Below are positions 1 to 7,372 of a DNA stretch of 64,000 nt, one piece after another; the first letter of the stretch is position 1, and each line of letters opens with the position of its first letter. The notes below the pieces were generated by a model. The model did no database searches. It had not been told where the DNA came from and saw only the letters and a list, made by a program, of their open reading frames with translations. Location: the IMG/VR virus record IMGVR_UViG_3300027747_004779, positions 1-64,000 of that record; one strand, given 5' to 3'. This stretch comes from a virus. The position numbers and the translations under genes were made by a program.

Positions 1-237
1 TTAATAATTTGCAATTAATCCATGATCTGTAATGTACACTTCTAACTCTGTTTGAGAATCTGCAATAACCATTGTGTATGGACTAGATGTGAATCCACAG
101 CACTGCAATGGATCTACTGTAATTACCTTAGTATCAGCATCATAAATCATCCACCAATCTAATTCTGTAGTATAAACTTCATCTGGAAAGGGAATAACCT
201 GTTCTACATATACATTTTGATTGGAATAAATCTTCAT
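1..237 (-). CDS. Hypothetical protein, 78 aa
   Basis: I do not recognise this small acidic protein. It reads from an ATG at 235-237 to a TAA at the window edge, so it appears complete. It has no signal peptide or membrane segment; there is a WW pair and a CC pair in the middle. It starts 1 nt after the stop of the leucine-rich-repeat gene and is probably co-transcribed and translationally coupled with it. No late-promoter motif precedes it. Function unknown. Confidence 0.6.
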   Translation of the reverse strand: MKIYSNQNVYVEQVIPFPDEVYTTELDWWMIYDADTKVITVDPLQCCGFTSSPYTMVIADSQTELEVYITDHGLIANY

Positions 238-238
238 A

Positions 239-1726
239 TTAATTTGTTGTTACTGTCCAGCCCCTGGAAATCAAAATAGCTTTGTCTGTTATACCTTGAC
301 CTGTGGGTGTAGCATTTCCTGTTCCTCCTAAATTTAAAATTCTAGTGTCAGTTATTTTGTTAGCAGCAACAAAAGTTGACAAGATTGTGTTTATTGAGCT
401 AGATGTAAGAAGATTATTGTGTGCTTGAAAGTCACCAAGAGTAATTGAAACAGATTGATCATTGAAATTTGTCAGTTTATTGCTATTACAATAGAATTTT
501 TCAAGTTGTGTGTTGGCGCTTAGATTTGGAATAGTGCCTGATAATCTGTTGCTATTGCAATAAAATTCTCTAAGTTGTGTGTTGGCGCTTAGACTTGGAA
601 TATAGCCTGTTAACTGATTTGTATTACAATAAAATTCTTGAAGCTGTATGTTGGCGGATAAACTTGGAATAGAGCCTGTTAATTTATTATTAGTGCAATA
701 GAATTCTTGAAGTTGTATATTAAAGCTTAGATTTGGAATAGAGCCTGACAATTGATTATTAGAGCAATAAAACCTCTCTAGCTGCGTGTTGGTATTGAGA
801 CTGGGAATAGAGCCTGACAATTGATTATTAGAGCAATAAAACCTCTTTAGCTGCGTGTTGGCATTGAGACTAGGAATAGAGCCTGACAATTGATTGACCT
901 GACAATAGAAAGCTGAAAGCTGTGTGTTATTATTAAGGTTTGGAATAGGGCCTGTTAATAGATTGTTATTACAATAAAACCCTAGAAGCTGTGTGTTATT
1001 ATTAAGGTTTGGAATAGGGCCTGTTAATAGATTGTTATTACAATAAAAATTCTCCAACTGTGTGTTGGCGCTTAAATTAGGAATAGTGCCTGTTACTTTA
1101 TTATTTTGAAATGAAAAAGATTTTAATGTTGGGGTTTTCTCATACCCTTTAATATCAATTATGTCATTGTAAATACATGTAAAGTTATTCAAATTCGTAA
1201 AAGCAGACAAGCTAATAGTTCCACTTAATTTTGGAGAACTTGTCCCGCAGTTAATGGATGTAACTGTGTTATTGCCAAACTCAGGATTAATAGTCATGTT
1301 AGTGAGTGACGTCTTGCGCGACAAGCAAGGTTGTATGTTATTCCAGAAGCCTAAAGCAGTAGGAGAACTGGGACAGAAGAAGCTATGATTGTAGTCTGCT
1401 TCAGAAGATAGTGTATTTGATGTACCATCACCCCATAATATTTCTATGATGCCATTTGTGTTAGATACAGAAAAATTAAAAAGCTGCACCTTGGGCCAAA
1501 CAGTACTGCCAGGATCCGCTCCAATACCCAATGCTGCTCCATGCCGTTCTAACTCTTGTCTGGCTTCCTGTATCAAACGCATTTGTTGCACATCAAATGC
1601 CATGGAATCTTGAATTAAACTTTGCTGCAGCTTACTAGGTTTAACACCCCAGACATGTGTATCTGCAGGAGATACAGTAGTCTTGTATTCACCCATGCCA
1701 TTAAGATAATCATCCATCCAATCCAT
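239..1726 (-). CDS. Leucine-rich-repeat protein, probable virion adhesin
   Basis: The protein has 495 residues from the chosen start. Residues about 1-75 are a helical N-terminal segment. About 80-130 is a PKD-like stretch with a WGDGTS motif. About ten irregular leucine-rich repeats of 23-24 residues follow, of the form L-x-FYCNNNLLTGPIPNL, the GxIP style typical of plant-type LRRs. An ATG lies 21 nt further upstream, but a late-promoter motif (ATTAAATA) ends 5 nt before the ATG at 1726, the spacing seen at other late genes here, so I chose 1726. LRRs bind proteins or glycans; a receptor-binding role is inference. Several repeats are almost identical at DNA level, pointing to recent expansion. 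Confidence 0.75.
   Translation of the reverse strand: MDWMDDYLNGMGEYKTTVSPADTHVWGVKPSKLQQSLIQDSMAFDVQQMRLIQEARQELERHGAALGIGADPGSTVWPKVQLFNFSVSNTNGIIEILWGDGTSNTLSSEADYNHSFFCPSSPTALGFWNNIQPCLSRKTSLTNMTINPEFGNNTVTSINCGTSSPKLSGTISLSAFTNLNNFTCIYNDIIDIKGYEKTPTLKSFSFQNNKVTGTIPNLSANTQLENFYCNNNLLTGPIPNLNNNTQLLGFYCNNNLLTGPIPNLNNNTQLSAFYCQVNQLSGSIPSLNANTQLKRFYCSNNQLSGSIPSLNTNTQLERFYCSNNQLSGSIPNLSFNIQLQEFYCTNNKLTGSIPSLSANIQLQEFYCNTNQLTGYIPSLSANTQLREFYCNSNRLSGTIPNLSANTQLEKFYCNSNKLTNFNDQSVSITLGDFQAHNNLLTSSSINTILSTFVAANKITDTRILNLGGTGNATPTGQGITDKAILISRGWTVTTN
470..1110 (-). repeat. Tandem LRR-coding repeats, period 69-72 bp
   Basis: These are the DNA repeats that encode the leucine-rich repeats. Neighbouring units such as those around 745-880 and 945-1050 are nearly identical over about 60-70 bp. 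That is more similarity than protein-level selection requires, so recent duplication or gene conversion is likely. Confidence 0.7.
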
Positions 1727-1731
1727 AAGTA

Positions 1732-1739
1732 TATTTAAT
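1732..1739 (-). promoter_or_regulatory. Late promoter (ATTAAATA)
   Basis: This matches the T4 late -10 motif TATAAATA in six of eight positions and ends 5 nt before the ATG at 1726. Confidence 0.55.
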
Positions 1740-1800
1740 AAATACATGTATGAAATCTTTTAAAGAGTTCTATTTACAAGACATTATAATTCCTCTATAT

Positions 1801-1808
1801 TATAAATA
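1801..1808 (+). promoter_or_regulatory. Late promoter (TATAAATA)
   Basis: This is a perfect T4 late-promoter motif followed by 6 nt and then the ATG at 1815. It is divergent from the LRR gene promoter at 1732-1739. Confidence 0.75.
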
Positions 1809-1814
1809 ATTAAA

Positions 1815-2666
1815 ATGAAATTTGACGTTCTAGTTGACAATATTCTAGAAAATACTTTGCCTAATACTGGTGGTATTCTTCCTTGGAAAGAAGTGCCTCA
1901 AGAAGAGAAGAACAAAGCATATGAACTAATAAAAGCTCATAATGATTCTGTTGTTAATCCTAAAGATGGACCGGAAAACTACTATTTCATTGATGTAACT
2001 GGTAAACATCAAGTTTATTATACATTCTGGAGATTCAGAATATTACCTGCTGCAATACGTAATTGGATTAAGAATCCTATTTACTTTGGTAATTTATCTA
2101 CAGATATAGTTACATCTGTTCAAAAAGCTTTGTCTAAAAATATTGTAAAAAATGTAAGAGTAGAGTTGTATGGCGATGAAACAAGAGAGCATTTAATAGG
2201 AAGAAGTAAAGCTACACCGAAATTTACTTTTGGTAAGTACAGGGGCCAATCATTCCCTGATGTGTATCTTAATGACCCCGGCTACTTTGCTTTCTTAGCT
2301 AAGAATGCTGATCCAAAGTATGCATCCACAGACAATGCTCAAGCCATTCAGGCTTTTGCGCAAATGTATTTTGATGATGTGACTAAAAAGAATCAGGAAA
2401 CTTCTACTGCACAATTTGTAGGTAAGCCTGGTGATCGTTTTGAAGGTGAATTGGAGCTTTATAACTTAAAAGAGGTTCCAGGTACCAGAGAACAAGATGG
2501 TTATAATGTGTATAAATTAAAAGATGCACAAGGTAATAAGTATATTACATATGCCTTTCCTGCCACAGAAGTAGGTACTAAGATGAAAGTTAAAGCAAAG
2601 ATTCAGGCGCATAAAGAGATTTTAGGTGTTAAGTTTAACAAGATTGGATATGTAAAACCTGTATGA
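1815..2666 (+). CDS. Hypothetical protein with exonuclease-X-like C-terminal motif
   Basis: The product has 283 residues. Residues about 137-160 contain FGKYRGQSFPDVYLNDP followed by an aromatic-rich segment, which resembles the small domain at the C-terminus of exodeoxyribonuclease X-like proteins and stand-alone DUF3820-type proteins. No DEDD exonuclease core is visible, so nuclease activity is not claimed. The C-terminal 80 residues look like a small beta-barrel. It is the first gene of a three-gene plus-strand operon, preceded by a perfect late promoter, and overlaps the next gene by ATGA. A late virion or internal protein is possible. Confidence 0.6.
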   Translation: MKFDVLVDNILENTLPNTGGILPWKEVPQEEKNKAYELIKAHNDSVVNPKDGPENYYFIDVTGKHQVYYTFWRFRILPAAIRNWIKNPIYFGNLSTDIVTSVQKALSKNIVKNVRVELYGDETREHLIGRSKATPKFTFGKYRGQSFPDVYLNDPGYFAFLAKNADPKYASTDNAQAIQAFAQMYFDDVTKKNQETSTAQFVGKPGDRFEGELELYNLKEVPGTREQDGYNVYKLKDAQGNKYITYAFPATEVGTKMKVKAKIQAHKEILGVKFNKIGYVKPV

Positions 2667-2929
2667 TATCTTTTAAAGAATTTTATTTAGAAGAAAAAGC
2701 TGGTGCTCGCTGTACTAAAGTCACGGGGCAACAGTCGTCAACACGATCTGATAAGAAGTATATGCGCTGTACACGTGTTGACGGTAAATTAAAAAGAGTT
2801 CATTATGGCGATCCTAATTTACGTATTAAAAAATCTAACCCGAAAAAAAGAAAATCTTTTAGAGCACGTCATAAGTGTTCTTCTGCAAAACCTGGGACTG
2901 CTAAGTACTTTAGCTGCAAAAACTGGTGA
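2663..2929 (+). CDS. Small basic Cys-containing protein, possible internal head protein
   Basis: The 88-residue protein is rich in Lys and Arg and has four cysteines. Its N-terminus, MISFKEFYLEEKA, is close to the capsid-targeting sequence of T4 internal proteins (MKTYQEFIAE). The core has a VHYGDPNLRIKKSNPKKRKS stretch followed by RARHKC, a pattern I associate with small uncharacterised proteins of marine T4-like phages. It overlaps both neighbours by 4 nt (ATGA before, GTGA after), so the three genes are translationally coupled. Packaging into the head is inference from the N-terminus and the basic composition. Confidence 0.6.
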   Translation: MISFKEFYLEEKAGARCTKVTGQQSSTRSDKKYMRCTRVDGKLKRVHYGDPNLRIKKSNPKKRKSFRARHKCSSAKPGTAKYFSCKNW

Positions 2930-3288
2930 AAACATTTAAAGAATTTTACGAATCCAAGCAGAAGCATTCTAAAGAAGAAGCAGGCTACGTAGGACATACT
3001 GTTAAAGGGCAGAGATGTGATCAATGCACTATGTGGAGGGCTCCTAATAAATGTTCTGCTGTAGCTGGTGATATTAAACCTGAAGCATGGTGTGAATGGT
3101 GGAAACAAAGTCATAGAAAGGATTTACAAGAGAAAAGCATACATGATCCGGTAAGGCCAGGTATATTAAAACGACAGGTAAAGGGTAAAATGACGTGTTC
3201 TAAGGCAAGAGGGTTAAAATCAAGACAAAAGAATAAAGGCAATCATACAGCTAAAGCGGCCCAGCGTTATTTAAACTATCACTGTTAA
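2926..3288 (+). CDS. Small Cys-rich protein with HiPIP-like motif
   Basis: The 120-residue protein starts at GTG in a GTGA overlap with the previous stop. The N-terminus MKTFKEFYES again resembles the T4 capsid-targeting peptide. Residues about 28-63 hold C-x2-C-x8-C-x12-WC in the context GQRCDQCTMWRAPNKCSAV, which resembles the cluster-binding region of high-potential iron-sulfur proteins. The C-terminal half is strongly basic (TCSKARGLKSRQKNKGNH). A metal- or FeS-binding internal protein is possible; this is inference. It ends 4 nt into the convergent carbonic-anhydrase-like gene. Confidence 0.6.
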   Translation: MKTFKEFYESKQKHSKEEAGYVGHTVKGQRCDQCTMWRAPNKCSAVAGDIKPEAWCEWWKQSHRKDLQEKSIHDPVRPGILKRQVKGKMTCSKARGLKSRQKNKGNHTAKAAQRYLNYHC

Positions 3289-4226
3289 GCCCACTGCGCG
3301 GTAAACGGTGTTGTATAAGTTACAAACGTATTATCTTTTGTCTTATAGAGCTCAAAACTATTCACTTGTATGTAAGCTTGGTAACCATCATCCACATTGA
3401 TAAATGTGCCATTAACAACAAACACATCTTTAACCAAATTAGACAGTGAAGGATTTATGGTTACAAAAGCAGCGGATAAATTAGATTTAGCCTGTGTGCT
3501 GGTTGCCTTGCGGATTGACTCTGTAGCTAGCTTCATTCTAGCACCTACTCCTGATGTGGTTTGCAGTGAAGTTATATAATTGGCAGTCAAAGCTCTTCTT
3601 GTGGTGGTATCATCCCATAGAATCTTATTTAAAATGTACTGCTGATAGTTGTTACCAGCACCAGCTCCACCCACACCACCTTGAGCAAAAGGAAATGCAT
3701 CTGTGCTCAAAGGAGGTACAGCTGAAATGGAATTGGACGCAGATCCATAAGCAGCAGGATTCACTATTCTGTTGATGGCCACACCCACTGCACCACATGT
3801 GTTGGACAGTGCAGCACCTTGACCTCTTCTGAGCATGTAACCCAGTTCACCTTTGGCAGTTATGCCTATGTGAGGAGCAGAGAACAACATCAATGCACCA
3901 TTGGTGACATATTGCACATGTGATGCCCATGCAAACATGGCAATGCTTCCTGTGTGTGGAAAACCTCCGATGCCACCTGCAAAAAATGGTCCCTGAAAAT
4001 CATTAAAGGTAGCTGGCATTTGACCTATGTTACCATTGTAATAAGCTGGGGCGTTTACATCATCAGAACAAATAGAATCGGCACGCAATACATTATCTGC
4101 TGTATAACCACACAAAGACTGTATAAATGTTTTGCAATAATTACCAAAATCTTCTACTAGAATTGCATTTGGATAAGCTGAAGCCGCTGTTACTATGGAA
4201 GTGTATGTGGTTTGTGTTATTGGCAT
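3285..4226 (-). CDS. LCIB/LCIC-type carbonic anhydrase-like protein, copy 1
   Basis: The 313-residue protein matches the limiting-CO2-inducible protein B/C family, a beta-carbonic-anhydrase-like group that interconverts CO2 and bicarbonate. Visible family motifs in order are SICSDDVN (Cys53, Asp55), FFAGGIGGFPHTG (80-93), ASHV (His103), APHIGITAKGELGY (117-130), LRRGQ (132-136), CGA (Cys144) and a C-terminal GTFINVDDGYQAY. The Cys/His/Cys set and the Asp/Arg pair expected for zinc binding and catalysis are present. It is a paralogue of the next gene, 8 nt away, and lacks that gene's 80-residue N-terminal extension. Whether it is active is unknown. Confidence 0.75.
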   Translation of the reverse strand: MPITQTTYTSIVTAASAYPNAILVEDFGNYCKTFIQSLCGYTADNVLRADSICSDDVNAPAYYNGNIGQMPATFNDFQGPFFAGGIGGFPHTGSIAMFAWASHVQYVTNGALMLFSAPHIGITAKGELGYMLRRGQGAALSNTCGAVGVAINRIVNPAAYGSASNSISAVPPLSTDAFPFAQGGVGGAGAGNNYQQYILNKILWDDTTTRRALTANYITSLQTTSGVGARMKLATESIRKATSTQAKSNLSAAFVTINPSLSNLVKDVFVVNGTFINVDDGYQAYIQVNSFELYKTKDNTFVTYTTPFTAQWA

Positions 4227-4234
4227 AAAATATA

Positions 4235-5335
4235 TTAGTTGAGTTGTAACCCTTGATTAAATTGTGAGGTATAATCTACAAATAACCCAGTGGCAGGGTT
4301 GTATTGTTGGAAATTGCTAACATTTACATAAGCCTTGTAACCGTCATCAACATTGATGAAGGTGCCAGTGGTTAAAAATACAGCAGGCTGGGGACTTGTA
4401 GTAGAAAAAAGTGTATCGTAAGCTAGCTTGAAGGTACTTGTCCCTCCAACTGGGCTTGTAACAATGTTATAAGCAGCACTGCGAATAGCTTCTGTAGCCA
4501 ATATCATTTGCTGACCGAAGTTAGATGTCGCGCATATGGCTGCACGTGCTGCTGCATCATCATAAATTGCTTTGACCAATGTATAAAACTGATAATCAGA
4601 GGGGTTGGCTAGCAATCCGGTGCCAGGGAATACTGGAGCAGGGCCACTTGCACCATTGGTTGCAATCCAAGAGGCTGCAGCTGCTGCAGCACCACAAGTT
4701 GCAGAAAGATCACCATAATTCTGACCGCGGCGTCTCATATAACCTACTTGACCGTCTCTTGTAATACCAATATGTGGTGCAATATAGATTAATAATGCAC
4801 CACCAGAGGTTATATGTGAGGCATAAGCCAGAAGACCTGTGGTACCCGCATGAGGATAACCATCTAACCCGCCTGCCATAAACGGTCCAAGGAAAGCTTG
4901 AAGTGATTGAGGCATTTGGCCCAGATTATTAATATTACCAAATACCGGTCCATTAACGTCATCAGAGCAAATAGAAGCAGCTAAGAGTACATTACCCGGT
5001 GTAAATGTTGGTGTATCAGATTGAATGTAGCTTTGCAACCGGGCTCCAAAATTTTCAGCTGTTACAGCATTCGGGTATGTTTTTCTAACAACATTGCCAT
5101 AATCTAATTGTTGCGATACCGGGCCACTATCCGACGTCATGCTTGAACCATGCATTAAATTGTTGCTTTCAACCTCTGCACGTGCAGCTTGCACTCTTTC
5201 TTCTAAAAGCTGTTGTTCGAATAGGAATTTCTTCTTAAACTCTGCAGATTGCATATGGTTTGGAACGATAATAGGATTACGAGCACGGCTGTCAAACTGC
5301 TTCAAACCATCAACATATTGTCTACTAGAACGCAT
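4235..5335 (-). CDS. LCIB/LCIC-type carbonic anhydrase-like protein, copy 2 with N-terminal extension
   Basis: The 366-residue protein has a domain at about 85-360 paralogous to the neighbouring copy: SICSDDVN (Cys123, Asp125), PFMAGGLDGYPHAG, ASHI (His174), APHIGIT (186-192), MRRRGQ (200-205), CGA (Cys214) and TFINVDDGYKAYV near the end. All residues expected for a zinc site of the LCIB/C family are kept. The first 80 residues are an extra charged, partly coiled-coil segment that could anchor the protein in a complex or the virion. A perfect TATAAATA late promoter ends 5 nt before the ATG, so expression is late, which is odd for a metabolic enzyme. Confidence 0.75.
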   Translation of the reverse strand: MRSSRQYVDGLKQFDSRARNPIIVPNHMQSAEFKKKFLFEQQLLEERVQAARAEVESNNLMHGSSMTSDSGPVSQQLDYGNVVRKTYPNAVTAENFGARLQSYIQSDTPTFTPGNVLLAASICSDDVNGPVFGNINNLGQMPQSLQAFLGPFMAGGLDGYPHAGTTGLLAYASHITSGGALLIYIAPHIGITRDGQVGYMRRRGQNYGDLSATCGAAAAAASWIATNGASGPAPVFPGTGLLANPSDYQFYTLVKAIYDDAAARAAICATSNFGQQMILATEAIRSAAYNIVTSPVGGTSTFKLAYDTLFSTTSPQPAVFLTTGTFINVDDGYKAYVNVSNFQQYNPATGLFVDYTSQFNQGLQLN

Positions 5336-5340
5336 AATAA

Positions 5341-5348
5341 TATTTATA
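5341..5348 (-). promoter_or_regulatory. Late promoter (TATAAATA)
   Basis: This is a perfect T4 late motif in the first repeat copy, ending 5 nt before the ATG at 5335. The second repeat copy holds the same motif at 5374-5381. Confidence 0.75.
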
Positions 5349-5386
5349 ATATCAATAAATATTTATTTAATAATATTTATAATATC

Positions 5387-5394
5387 AATAAATA
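5387..5394 (+). promoter_or_regulatory. Late promoter (AATAAATA)
   Basis: This is a one-mismatch T4 late motif, 11 nt before the ATG at 5406. It lies in the palindrome CAATAAATATTTATTG. Confidence 0.6.
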
Positions 5395-5405
5395 TTTATT
5401 GTAAT

Positions 5406-6068
5406 ATGAACAAAGATAATCAGCTTATATTTGAAGCGTATAAAAACAGGCCTCTTAACGAAAACATGCCTTATCCTACGTTTGCCAAGCTCTCCAAACA
5501 TGCTTCTCCTAAGTCTTCTAAAGAAAAACCTACTGATGAATTTAGACAACAAATGCCTGATAGTAAAGAAGAGTATTCCGCACATGATTATGCAAAAGAG
5601 ATGGAAGTTAAGGGTGAAGGTGAAGAAAGCGCTTGTATTGAAGATTTAGCTGCTAAACATGGCGTTAGTGTAGAGGAGATACAACAACAATTAGAAATGG
5701 GTATAAAAGTAGAAACTAAGCACACAGATGATTTCGATATTGCTACAAAAATTGCCACCGATCACTTAAGTGAGGACCCTCATTATTATACAAAACTTGC
5801 TAAAATGGAAAGAGGTGAAAATGCAGAGTCATCTGCAGTACATCCAGATGAGAAAAAGTATGGTGAACTAATTAAAGCGCGTGAAGAAAGCGAACAGCGT
5901 TTTAAAGATTGGTTAAAAAAACAGAGAGCGGAAGGAAAAGCAAAAAATTATCCTCAAAAAGATGAGAATGAAGAGCGTAGATTAGATCCAAAATGCTGGA
6001 AGGGCTATCACAAGCAAGGTACTAAGTTAAAAGACGGTAAAAGAGTTAATAATTGCGTTAAAAATTAA
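5406..6068 (+). CDS. Hypothetical protein with DUF5661-like segment
   Basis: The reading frame is open far upstream, but the upstream part is antisense to the carbonic anhydrase gene; the ATG at 5406 follows a late promoter and gives a 220-residue product. The N-terminus MNKDNQLIFEAYKNR is of a type I associate with small marine T4-like phage proteins. The middle has HTDDFDIATKIATDHLSEDP then HYYTKL, the pattern of DUF5661. The C-terminus is Cys/Lys-rich (CWKGYHKQGTKLKDGKRVNN). It is highly charged and probably partly helical. Function unknown. Confidence 0.7.
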   Translation: MNKDNQLIFEAYKNRPLNENMPYPTFAKLSKHASPKSSKEKPTDEFRQQMPDSKEEYSAHDYAKEMEVKGEGEESACIEDLAAKHGVSVEEIQQQLEMGIKVETKHTDDFDIATKIATDHLSEDPHYYTKLAKMERGENAESSAVHPDEKKYGELIKAREESEQRFKDWLKKQRAEGKAKNYPQKDENEERRLDPKCWKGYHKQGTKLKDGKRVNNCVKN

Positions 6069-6071
6069 TAA

Positions 6072-6494
6072 ATGAGAATTTTCTTACTCACGCTATTCCT
6101 ATCCTCTGTTCTCTATGCTCAAGGCCCTTATGAATGGAAAGTAATAAGAGCTATTGACGGTGATACCGTAGAAATACAAGTAGACTTCTTACCTTCTGAA
6201 CTGGGTAATAAATTACATATAAGGATATGGGGGGTTGATACACCGGAAAAAGGGTTTCGTGCACAAAGTGAGCATGAGAAAGAGCTAGGATTAAAAGCTT
6301 CTGAGTTTACTAAAAATGCTATTGCTAATGCCAAAGAGATTAAGATTAACTTAATTATGTGGGACAAGTTTGGTGGTAGAGTTCTTGGTGATCTTATTAT
6401 AGATGGTAAAAGCTTAAGACAGCTCTTATTGGATAATGGCTATGCTCGGGAATATTACGGTGACAAAAAGAAAAGCTGGGACGACTTTAACTAA
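6072..6494 (+). CDS. Secreted thermonuclease (SNase family)
   Basis: The 140-residue protein is a staphylococcal-nuclease-fold, calcium-dependent endonuclease of DNA and RNA. Residues 1-16 form a signal peptide (hydrophobic core, then YAQG), so export to the host periplasm is likely. The domain holds IDGDT (29-32), RIWGVDTPE (51-59) with Arg51 in the place of Arg35 of the staphylococcal enzyme, and GGRVLG with Arg103 in the place of Arg87. It starts 3 nt after the previous stop and is co-transcribed. Possible roles are degrading extracellular or periplasmic nucleic acid or competing phage DNA. Confidence 0.8.
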   Translation: MRIFLLTLFLSSVLYAQGPYEWKVIRAIDGDTVEIQVDFLPSELGNKLHIRIWGVDTPEKGFRAQSEHEKELGLKASEFTKNAIANAKEIKINLIMWDKFGGRVLGDLIIDGKSLRQLLLDNGYAREYYGDKKKSWDDFN

Positions 6495-6497
6495 ATA
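6490..6497 (+). promoter_or_regulatory. Late promoter (ACTAAATA)
   Basis: A late-type motif overlaps the end of the thermonuclease gene and lies exactly 5 nt before the GTG at 6503. Confidence 0.45.
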
Positions 6498-6502
6498 TTT
6501 TG

Positions 6503-6649
6503 GTGAGTGATCTTAATGATTTTATTAACCATACATTAAGACAATATAAGAAGAAAGATAAAAGAGTTATTAATAAGATAAAAGAATGTAAATCGTTGAG
6601 ACAGTTACTAATAATAAGAAAAAAACTACATTTAGTCGAATGGGATTAA
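6503..6649 (+). CDS. Small basic protein, 48 aa
   Basis: This short frame begins with GTG and encodes 48 residues: MSDLNDFINHTLRQYKKKDK at the start and KKLHLVEWD at the end. It is Lys/Arg-rich and probably helical. It fills the gap between the thermonuclease and tRNA-Glu, and the late motif 5 nt before the GTG supports the start. I do not recognise a family. Confidence 0.5.
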   Translation: MSDLNDFINHTLRQYKKKDKRVINKIKECKSLRQLLIIRKKLHLVEWD

Positions 6650-6651
6650 GC

Positions 6652-6679
6652 TTGAACTAATTTGTAATTCCGTTATATT
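6652..6679 (+). promoter_or_regulatory. Sigma70-type promoter for tRNA-Glu
   Basis: TTGAAC at 6652-6657 and TATATT at 6674-6679 are separated by 16 nt. The tRNA starts 10 nt after the -10 box. Confidence 0.5.
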
Positions 6680-6689
6680 GGTATTATAT

Positions 6690-6761
6690 GCCCCGTTCGT
6701 CTATCGGTCAGGACTCGAGATTTTCACTCTTGCAAGAGCGGTTCGACTCCGCTACGGGGTA
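6690..6761 (+). tRNA. tRNA-Glu (anticodon TTC)
   Basis: The cloverleaf is complete: acceptor GCCCCGT/ACGGGGT with a G-U closing pair, anticodon arm CGAGA-TTTTCAC-TCTTG with TTC at 6723-6725, T arm AGCGG-TTCGACT-CCGCT, and discriminator A. CCA is not encoded. The flavoprotein gene starts 9 nt downstream, so the tRNA may be cut from a common transcript. Confidence 0.9.
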
Positions 6762-6770
6762 ATTATACAT

Positions 6771-7364
6771 ATGAAATTTACAATTATAAACGGGTCTCTC
6801 GGGGGTCGTACCGGGAACACTAATAACCTTATACAAAAGGTTAAGAAACTCATTTTAAAACGAGATCTTGACTCAAAAGTGCGCATCATACACCTGTCTC
6901 CCACATTTGATTGGATCAAAGTACGTCGGGCTATTAAAGCTTCAGACGCATTGATATTTTGCACAGGAACTTATTGGGATTCATGGGGATCACCCATGCA
7001 ACAATTGTTTGAGAAGATGACACAAATTGAAGGGAAGAAACACTTGCTTGGGAAGCCCGCTGGGGCCATCGTAACTATGCACTCTGTGGGAGGCAAAGAG
7101 GTGTGCTCCAGAATTTTAGGAAACTTAGTTGGTCTCGGTTGTATGATACCGCCATTTACCGGCTTTGCATATGCATATTCAGATCATGTTGCCCATAGAT
7201 CTCGTACTTCTGGTAAAAAACTATTAGACGATGTGTGGCATATCGATGACTTAGATGCATTTATTCATAATATATTTGAAGCGCATCTGGGTACCAAGAA
7301 TTGGAAGGTCTGGGATTATCTGGACACCCAGGCAATGGACCCTTCTTACGTTTGGCTTAAATAA
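6771..7364 (+). CDS. NAD(P)H-dependent FMN reductase-like flavoprotein
   Basis: The 197-residue product has a flavodoxin-like fold. The N-terminal strand IINGSLGGRTGNTNNLI is the phosphate-binding loop for FMN; GTYWDSWGSPMQQLFEKM is the usual flavin-contact segment of NADPH-dependent FMN reductases; KPAGAIVTMHSVGG is the third signature. An upstream extension of the frame runs through tRNA-Glu and is rejected. The role in infection is unknown; redox supply or quinone reduction would fit. It lies between two tRNA genes. Confidence 0.75.
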   Translation: MKFTIINGSLGGRTGNTNNLIQKVKKLILKRDLDSKVRIIHLSPTFDWIKVRRAIKASDALIFCTGTYWDSWGSPMQQLFEKMTQIEGKKHLLGKPAGAIVTMHSVGGKEVCSRILGNLVGLGCMIPPFTGFAYAYSDHVAHRSRTSGKKLLDDVWHIDDLDAFIHNIFEAHLGTKNWKVWDYLDTQAMDPSYVWLK

Positions 7365-7372
7365 TATTTTTT

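Larger units (their letters stand above)
5336..5400. repeat. Two 32-bp direct repeats carrying back-to-back late promoters
   Basis: Positions 5336-5367 and 5369-5400 are identical and separated by one T. Each copy contains TATAAATA on the minus strand and AATAAATA on the plus strand. The block fills the space between divergent starts at 5335 and 5406, so it works as a duplicated bidirectional late promoter. Confidence 0.85.

Noticed and set aside
5139-5405. N-terminal extension of the DUF5661-like gene
   Set aside because: The extension is antisense to the carbonic-anhydrase gene and crosses the duplicated late promoter; the ATG at 5406 is the plausible start.
6678-6770. N-terminal extension of the flavoprotein
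   Set aside because: It runs through tRNA-Glu; the ATG at 6771 begins exactly at the flavodoxin-fold first strand.
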